64,000 nt of DNA from Bacillota bacterium (GTDB lineage: Bacteria; Bacillota; Clostridia; Tissierellales; Tissierellaceae), in assembly GCA_023388495.1 (NCBI GenBank), contig JAEWGC010000046.1, positions 1 through 64,000 on the forward strand. The letters are read 5' to 3'. The stretch's first letter is position 1, and each line of letters starts with the position of its first letter. The translations under genes were made by a program, and so were the position numbers. Shown here in pieces: positions 62,100-64,000 of the stretch. The notes under the pieces were generated by a model. That model was not told the origin of the DNA. It saw nothing but the letters and a program-made list of their open reading frames with translations, and searched no databases.

Positions 62100-63056
62100 T
62101 TATTTATTAATTATAATCTTATCTTTAGAATAGTCAATTATATATTGGCTTAAATCATTAAGATTAGAAAATTCTTCTACATTCACCCATTTTATTCTAT
62201 TATCTCTTCTAAACCATGTCAATTGTCTTTTTGCATAATTTCTAGTACCTTGTTTAATTAATTCTACAGATTTATCTAATGAAATAGCCCCTTCCAAATA
62301 CATGACAACTTCTTTATATCCTATACCTTTCATAGATACGAGATCTTTATTGTAACCCATTTCTAAAAGACCCTTTACTTCATCTATAAGTCCTTCTTCA
62401 ATCATTATATCTACTCTAGCATTTATTCTATTATATAATTCTGCTCTATCCATATTTAACCCAATCATAACTAAGTTATAATCATCTATTGGTATTCTAA
62501 AATTCTTATTGTATTCAGACATTGGTTTACCAGTTACTTCAAATATTTCTATTGCTCTAATTATTCTTTTTCTATCATTAACACTTATTCTCTCAGCACT
62601 TTCAAAATCTATTTTTTGTAGTTCTTGATGTAAATATTCATTTCCATATTCATTACCTAATAACTCAAGTCTTTCCCTAAGCTCATCATTTGGTGCTACT
62701 TGAGCAAAATTAAGATTATATACTAATGAATTAATATATAGCCCTGTTCCTCCAGCAACAATTGGTAGTTTACCTCTACTATTAATATCTTTAATTAACT
62801 CTATAGATCTATCTTTAAAATTTGCTACAGTAAACTCCTCGTTTGGTAATACTATATCTATTAAATGGTGAGGAATATCTTCCATTTCTTCTTTGGTAAT
62901 CTTAGCAGAGCCTATATCCATAAATTTATATATTTGCATAGAATCAGCTGAAATAATTTCTCCATTCATTCTCTTGGCTAATTCAATAGACAGGGCCGTC
63001 TTCCCTATAGCAGTTGGTCCTATTAAGATAAACAAATTATTTTTATTTTTCATCAT
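62100..63056 (-). CDS. miaA: tRNA dimethylallyltransferase MiaA
   Basis: MiaA adds the dimethylallyl group to A37 of tRNAs reading U-starting codons. The 318-residue product has Walker A LIGPTAIGKTALSIELAK, ISADSMQIYKFMDIGSAK, HHLIDIV and AGGTGLYI. The C-terminal RNA-binding end reads YAKRQLTWFRRD. It may start at either of two adjacent ATG codons (63056 or 63053), after AAGGATG. It lies between mutL and hfq. Confidence 0.97.
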   Translation of the reverse strand: MMKNKNNLFILIGPTAIGKTALSIELAKRMNGEIISADSMQIYKFMDIGSAKITKEEMEDIPHHLIDIVLPNEEFTVANFKDRSIELIKDINSRGKLPIVAGGTGLYINSLVYNLNFAQVAPNDELRERLELLGNEYGNEYLHQELQKIDFESAERISVNDRKRIIRAIEIFEVTGKPMSEYNKNFRIPIDDYNLVMIGLNMDRAELYNRINARVDIMIEEGLIDEVKGLLEMGYNKDLVSMKGIGYKEVVMYLEGAISLDKSVELIKQGTRNYAKRQLTWFRRDNRIKWVNVEEFSNLNDLSQYIIDYSKDKIIINK

Positions 63057-63065
63057 ATCATCCTT

Positions 63066-64000
63066 CTACATAATCCTTAAAAATGCCTTTTCTATATCTG
63101 TCTTACTCATTTCTAAAACAGTTGGTCTACCATGAGGACAACTATGAGGGTTTTTGCACCCTTTTAGCTGCTCCAGTAAACTTAGAACTTCTATTTTACT
63201 AATATGATCTCCACCTTTTACTGCCTTTGTACAAGCTATTTTCATAATCTTTTCTAATTTAGTATCATAACTACTCTTAATATTATTAATATTATCAAGC
63301 AAGTCATAAAATAATTCTCTGACATTTGGAGATCCAAATATTAACGGAACAGATCTTATGACTACACTATTATTTCCAAACTCCTCAACATCAAATCCTA
63401 AACTTCTAAATACTGATATATTTTCAATGAAATAATGCATTTCCGAATTCGTTAATTCTACAATTTCAGGTGCTAAAAGCTGTTGTGCAATAATGTTTTC
63501 TTTCTTATATTCATCTAAATATTTCTCATACATAACTCTTTCATGTGCAGCATGCTGGTCAATAAAGTATAATTTTTGATTTAATTTGTCCTCAGCCAAT
63601 ATATAGGTATTAAATATTATTCCCATTGGTTCAATGTCTGAAAGAATATTCTTTATATCAGTAGAACTTTCATCAACATCAATTTCATTAATATCATTAG
63701 AAGTTATTTTTTCATCCTTAGTACTTTCAGCAATTAGAAATTCATTCTTCATTTCCTTATAGGTTTCAGTTGATTCTTTGGGACTTTCTTTCACAAATAT
63801 TGTTTCACGGGTAAGGTCTTTAATGATAATATCCTCTTTTATATTATTGTTTCCCTGGATTAATAGCAAAGGAGGCTCTTCCTCCTTTATCATTTCTAAA
63901 GGTTGTTTAAAGCTTACCTTAGGCACAGATAATGAGGGATATAATATATCCTTTATTGCCCTATCTATTACTGTAAATATCTCAGATTGATTAGCAAATT
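63066..64000 (-). CDS. mutL: DNA mismatch repair protein MutL, C-terminal part (5' end outside window)
   Basis: MutL couples mismatch recognition to strand incision. The frame is open through the right edge, with residues FANQSEIFTVIDRAIKDILY encoded before the apparent GTG at 63926, so that GTG is internal. Visible is a linker and the C-terminal endonuclease/dimerisation domain, with DQHAAHERVMYE (metal motif DQHA-x2-E-x4-E) and SCPHGRPTVLEM near the end. The endonuclease motif fits a lineage without MutH. About 310 residues are inside the window. Confidence 0.96.
   Translation of the reverse strand, partial: FANQSEIFTVIDRAIKDILYPSLSVPKVSFKQPLEMIKEEEPPLLLIQGNNNIKEDIIIKDLTRETIFVKESPKESTETYKEMKNEFLIAESTKDEKITSNDINEIDVDESSTDIKNILSDIEPMGIIFNTYILAEDKLNQKLYFIDQHAAHERVMYEKYLDEYKKENIIAQQLLAPEIVELTNSEMHYFIENISVFRSLGFDVEEFGNNSVVIRSVPLIFGSPNVRELFYDLLDNINNIKSSYDTKLEKIMKIACTKAVKGGDHISKIEVLSLLEQLKGCKNPHSCPHGRPTVLEMSKTDIEKAFLRIM

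Noticed and set aside
1..64000. CRISPR arrays, tRNA/rRNA genes, prophage or intact insertion sequences
   Set aside because: No regularly spaced direct repeats, no cloverleaf or rRNA-like segments and no intact transposase or phage structural genes were seen. The single recombinase resembles a chromosomal Xer protein.

Overview
The window is low-GC DNA from a motile, endospore-forming (or recently spore-forming) Gram-positive anaerobe of the Clostridia/Tissierellia type. I infer this from the low GC, strong Shine-Dalgarno (SD) sequences, Gram-positive PolC, a Bacillus-like fla/che operon with FliY, CheC and CheD, and the sporulation-associated genes spoVS, spoIIIE, ylxY and ymxH. The genus cannot be read from the sequence alone. 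Gene order follows Bacillus subtilis closely, so departures from that order stand out.

Layout. (1) 1-17.7 kb: the 3' part of a fla/che operon on the + strand. It runs fliM (cut by the left edge), fliY, cheY, fliO-P-Q-R, flhB-A-F-G, a PilZ protein, cheB-A-W-C-D, sigD, fapA, a small basic protein and a SwrB-like protein. It encodes the motor switch, the type III export gate, chemotaxis adaptation and the flagellar sigma factor. (2) 17.8-24.4 kb: rpsB, tsf, pyrH and frr, with a promoter and a hairpin leader before rpsB, then uppS, cdsA, rseP and ispG. The usual dxr is not between cdsA and rseP. (3) 24.4-38.6 kb: polC, then rimP, nusA, rnpM, infB, rbfA, nrnA, truB, ribF, rpsO and pnp (ylxQ is missing before infB). 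(4) 38.7-48.5 kb: ylxY, mlpA, dut, ymxH, tepA, uppP, spoIIIE, rimO, pgsA and cinA. (5) 48.5-55.1 kb: SOS-regulated recA, an Mre11/SbcD-like nuclease with a split Rad50/SbcC-like ATPase encoded as separate ORFs, then rny and spoVS. (6) 55.2-57.7 kb: a PHP phosphoesterase, a PadR regulator and an aminotransferase. (7) 57.7-58.3 kb: a gene-poor stretch with hairpins and a decayed reading-frame remnant. (8) 58.3-64 kb: a tyrosine recombinase, the divergent SOS pair yneA/lexA, and on the - strand mutL (cut by the right edge), miaA, hfq and ynbB.

The DNA-damage theme in the right third is coherent. There are perfect GAAC-N4-GTTC LexA boxes at recA and between yneA and lexA, each beside a good sigma-A promoter. 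The Mre11/split-Rad50 cassette sits directly downstream of recA and may be co-transcribed with it. The cassette is the most unusual gene set here: the ATPase is cut just after its CxxC zinc hook, the coiled coil is strongly asymmetric between the two halves, and a separate 82-residue coiled-coil protein lies between them.

No tRNA, rRNA, CRISPR array, intact insertion sequence or prophage was seen.
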